Position numbers and translations under genes: made by a program | The notes under the pieces: generated by a model | What the model was told of the DNA's origin: nothing | Seen by the model: the letters and a program-made list of their open reading frames with translations, nothing else | Database searches by the model: none | In this document: piece by piece, positions 33,310-34,839 of the stretch | Position numbering within the stretch: the first letter of the stretch is position 1 | Layout: each line of letters begins with the position of its first letter | Source: CAYQCE01 sp964415885 | Lineage (GTDB): Bacteria > Zixibacteria > MSB-5A5 > JAABVY01 > JAHJOQ01 | Assembly (NCBI GenBank): GCA_964415885.1 | Contig: CAYQCE010000037.1 | Coordinates: forward strand, 1 to 34,839 | Direction of reading: 5' to 3' | DNA length: 34,839 nucleotides

Positions 33310-34594
33310 AGGGAAACTGGTTGTCACGCTGCTTATGGCGGCAGTAATCTCACTCGGCACGGTCATAACCGCTGACAGCGAAGTAATCGACAGAATTGTC
33401 GCGGTGGTCGGAGACTACCCGATTCTGAAATCAGAACTCGATTTTCAGATCCAACTCTGGGCAATGCAGCAAAGAAGGGAAGTCTCTGAGGCGGAAGTAT
33501 CGAGGCTTCGGGATGAGCTCCTGCAGCAGATGGTCAACGACAAACTGATACTGATCAGCGCGCTGAAAGATACCGCCGTTAACGTACCGTCCGAGCAGAT
33601 TGAGGATGCGCTCAATCAGAAGCTCAAAGAGCTGAAAGCAAGGTTCCCGAGCGAGGCGGCGTTCGAGCAGCAGATGATGATGGAGGGGCTCACCTATCGG
33701 GAACTCAAGGCAAAGTTCCGCGATGAGATGCGCAACCAGCTCTACAAGGACAAGCTGATATCCCGCGAGTTGCGTGAGGTCACTGTGACACCCGTCGAGG
33801 TTGAGGAATTTTTCGCAAAATACAAAGACAGTCTTCCCTCACACCCGGAAGCGGTCAAGATCGCCCATATTCTGCTCGAGGTAGAGCCGAGCCAGACCAC
33901 TCTCGATTCGGCCTATGAACGTGCTCAGATGGTCAAGGGCATGCTGGATGAGGGCTACAGCTTCGAAGAACTCGCCTACGAATACTCCGAGGACCCGTCG
34001 GCCGAAACAGGCGGTGATCTGGGCTACTTCGGTCGCGGAGACCTTGTGGAAGAATTCGAGAAGGCTGCGTTTGCGCTCGATATCGGAGAGGTGTCGGATA
34101 TTGTCAAGACACAGTTCGGATACCACATAATTAAGGTCGAAGACAAACAGAGCGACCGCGTCAGGGTCCGCCACATACTCTTCCGGACCGAGCCGACCGA
34201 GGAAGATAAGGAGAAGATCAAGGCCCTCGCCGACAGCCTGATTCAGGAGATCGAAGCCGGTGCGGAATTCGCCGAACTCGCCAAGGAATACTCGATTGAC
34301 GATGAAACCAAACGGCAGGGAGGCGAACTCGGCTGGTTCGTCTATGAGGATATGACCCCGGAATTCAAGCAGGCCGTCGCCGGTCTGGAGACGGGAGAGC
34401 TGTCCGAGCCGACCGAATCGCACTTCGGCATTCACATCCTTCTCGTGCAGGACAGACAATCATCGAGAGAATGGACACTCGAGGACGACCGGGATCGTCT
34501 GCGCGAACTCGCGCGGAGGCAGAAAACCGAAGAGGTCGTCAACAGGCTGCTATCCGAACTGAAGGAAGAAACCTACATCGATGTAAGAATATAG
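33290..34594 (+). CDS. surA: SurA-like periplasmic chaperone with two parvulin domains
   Basis: Folds outer-membrane proteins in the periplasm. The 434-residue protein has a signal peptide (to about residue 30), the SurA-type N-terminal segment (IDRIVAVVGDYPILKSELD), then two consecutive parvulin domains starting near 188 (VKIAHILLE...GGDLGYFGRGDLV...GYHIIKVED) and 292 (VRHILFR...GGELGWFVYEDM...GIHILLVQD). The ATG at 33290 overlaps the end of the preceding isomerase; ATG 33296 is another choice. Two neighbouring isomerases suggest a specialised outer-membrane assembly pathway. Confidence 0.93.
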   Translation: MHMLNNRGKLVVTLLMAAVISLGTVITADSEVIDRIVAVVGDYPILKSELDFQIQLWAMQQRREVSEAEVSRLRDELLQQMVNDKLILISALKDTAVNVPSEQIEDALNQKLKELKARFPSEAAFEQQMMMEGLTYRELKAKFRDEMRNQLYKDKLISRELREVTVTPVEVEEFFAKYKDSLPSHPEAVKIAHILLEVEPSQTTLDSAYERAQMVKGMLDEGYSFEELAYEYSEDPSAETGGDLGYFGRGDLVEEFEKAAFALDIGEVSDIVKTQFGYHIIKVEDKQSDRVRVRHILFRTEPTEEDKEKIKALADSLIQEIEAGAEFAELAKEYSIDDETKRQGGELGWFVYEDMTPEFKQAVAGLETGELSEPTESHFGIHILLVQDRQSSREWTLEDDRDRLRELARRQKTEEVVNRLLSELKEETYIDVRI

Positions 34595-34597
34595 CGA

Positions 34598-34839
34598 ATG
34601 AGACTCGACGACTACCTCTCCACTGTCCGATTGATCAAGCGGCGAACCGTGGCGAAACAGATGATCGAGGGTGGCAAGGTCAAGCTGAACGGCAAGACCG
34701 CCAAACCCTCCAGCCCGGTAAATTTGCGAGACTACATACGATTCACGCGCGGAAATGAGACTGTTGAAGTCGAGGTCACCGACCTGCCGCGAAAGTCAAT
34801 TCGCAAAGAGGAATGCGAGAACTTTTACAAAAGGCTGAT
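34598..34839 (+). CDS. S4 RNA-binding domain protein, truncated by window end
   Basis: The first 80 codons of an S4-domain protein (MRLDDYLSTVRLIKRRTVAK, then QMIEGGKVKLNGK and a later LRDYIRF), open to the window edge. The pattern fits small S4 proteins such as the RqcP/Hsp15 family, which bind rRNA or the 50S ribosome. The start is three bases after the surA stop. No further domain can be seen because the gene runs off the window. Confidence 0.85.
   Translation, partial: MRLDDYLSTVRLIKRRTVAKQMIEGGKVKLNGKTAKPSSPVNLRDYIRFTRGNETVEVEVTDLPRKSIRKEECENFYKRL

Noticed and set aside
1..34839. CRISPR array, prophage, insertion sequence or defence island
   Set aside because: No regularly spaced direct repeats, transposase, integrase, structural phage genes or nuclease/defence genes were seen on either strand.

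Overview
The window reads as chromosomal DNA of a Gram-negative, probably anaerobic bacterium with roughly 50-55% GC. Signs of a diderm envelope are two exported parvulin-type prolyl isomerases (one SurA-like, one lipoprotein-like) and an FtsE-FtsX-EnvC-like set. Signs of anaerobic metabolism are a Na+-pumping biotin decarboxylase, an indolepyruvate:ferredoxin oxidoreductase, butyrate kinase with phosphate butyryltransferases, and the NADH sensor Rex. The mixture and the intergenic repeats recall uncultivated FCB-type phyla (Zixibacteria or similar). That placement is an impression, not something the sequence proves. There are no phage genes, transposases, CRISPR arrays, tRNAs or rRNAs.

Layout. 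(1) 1-4580, plus strand: a terminator of an upstream unit, a biotin protein ligase, then oadG-oadA-oadB behind a good sigma70-type promoter, closed by a two-way terminator. OadA is an unusual subfamily. (2) 4609-10723, minus strand: a macro-domain protein, an SRPBCC protein, a STAS protein, rex (with a perfect Rex operator at its own promoter), a small exported protein, and a partner-switching set rsbV-rsbW-rsbU with no sigma factor beside it. (3) 11246-11575: a small, very arginine-rich DNA-binding protein with a Myb/SANT-like domain. (4) 11793-17103: iorA-iorB-buk-ptb-ptb2, a tightly packed five-gene operon with a near-perfect Rex operator just upstream of its -35 box. (5) 17104-22160: a repeat-bearing gap, a nitrilase-family hydrolase, a structured gap, then tldD-tldE-DUF116. 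(6) 22264-26093, minus strand: ftsE-ftsX-envC-like-holB. (7) 26210-34839, plus strand: a Ycf48-like lipoprotein, a 2-Cys peroxiredoxin, mfd behind a leader with an attenuator-like hairpin, two parvulin isomerases, and a truncated S4-domain protein.

How the parts fit. The ligase probably biotinylates OadA, which with OadB and OadG turns a decarboxylation into a Na+ gradient. IorAB would oxidise 2-oxoacids from amino acids to acyl-CoA while reducing ferredoxin. Ptb would turn acyl-CoA into acyl-phosphate and Buk would make ATP from it. Rex, encoded in the same window, appears to regulate both itself and this operon, coupling ATP-yielding amino-acid fermentation to the NADH/NAD+ ratio. The most interesting points are this Rex circuit, the two Ptb paralogues whose conserved motifs are lost in complementary places, the divergent OadA, the FtsE with altered catalytic residues, the structured region before tldD, and the mfd leader.
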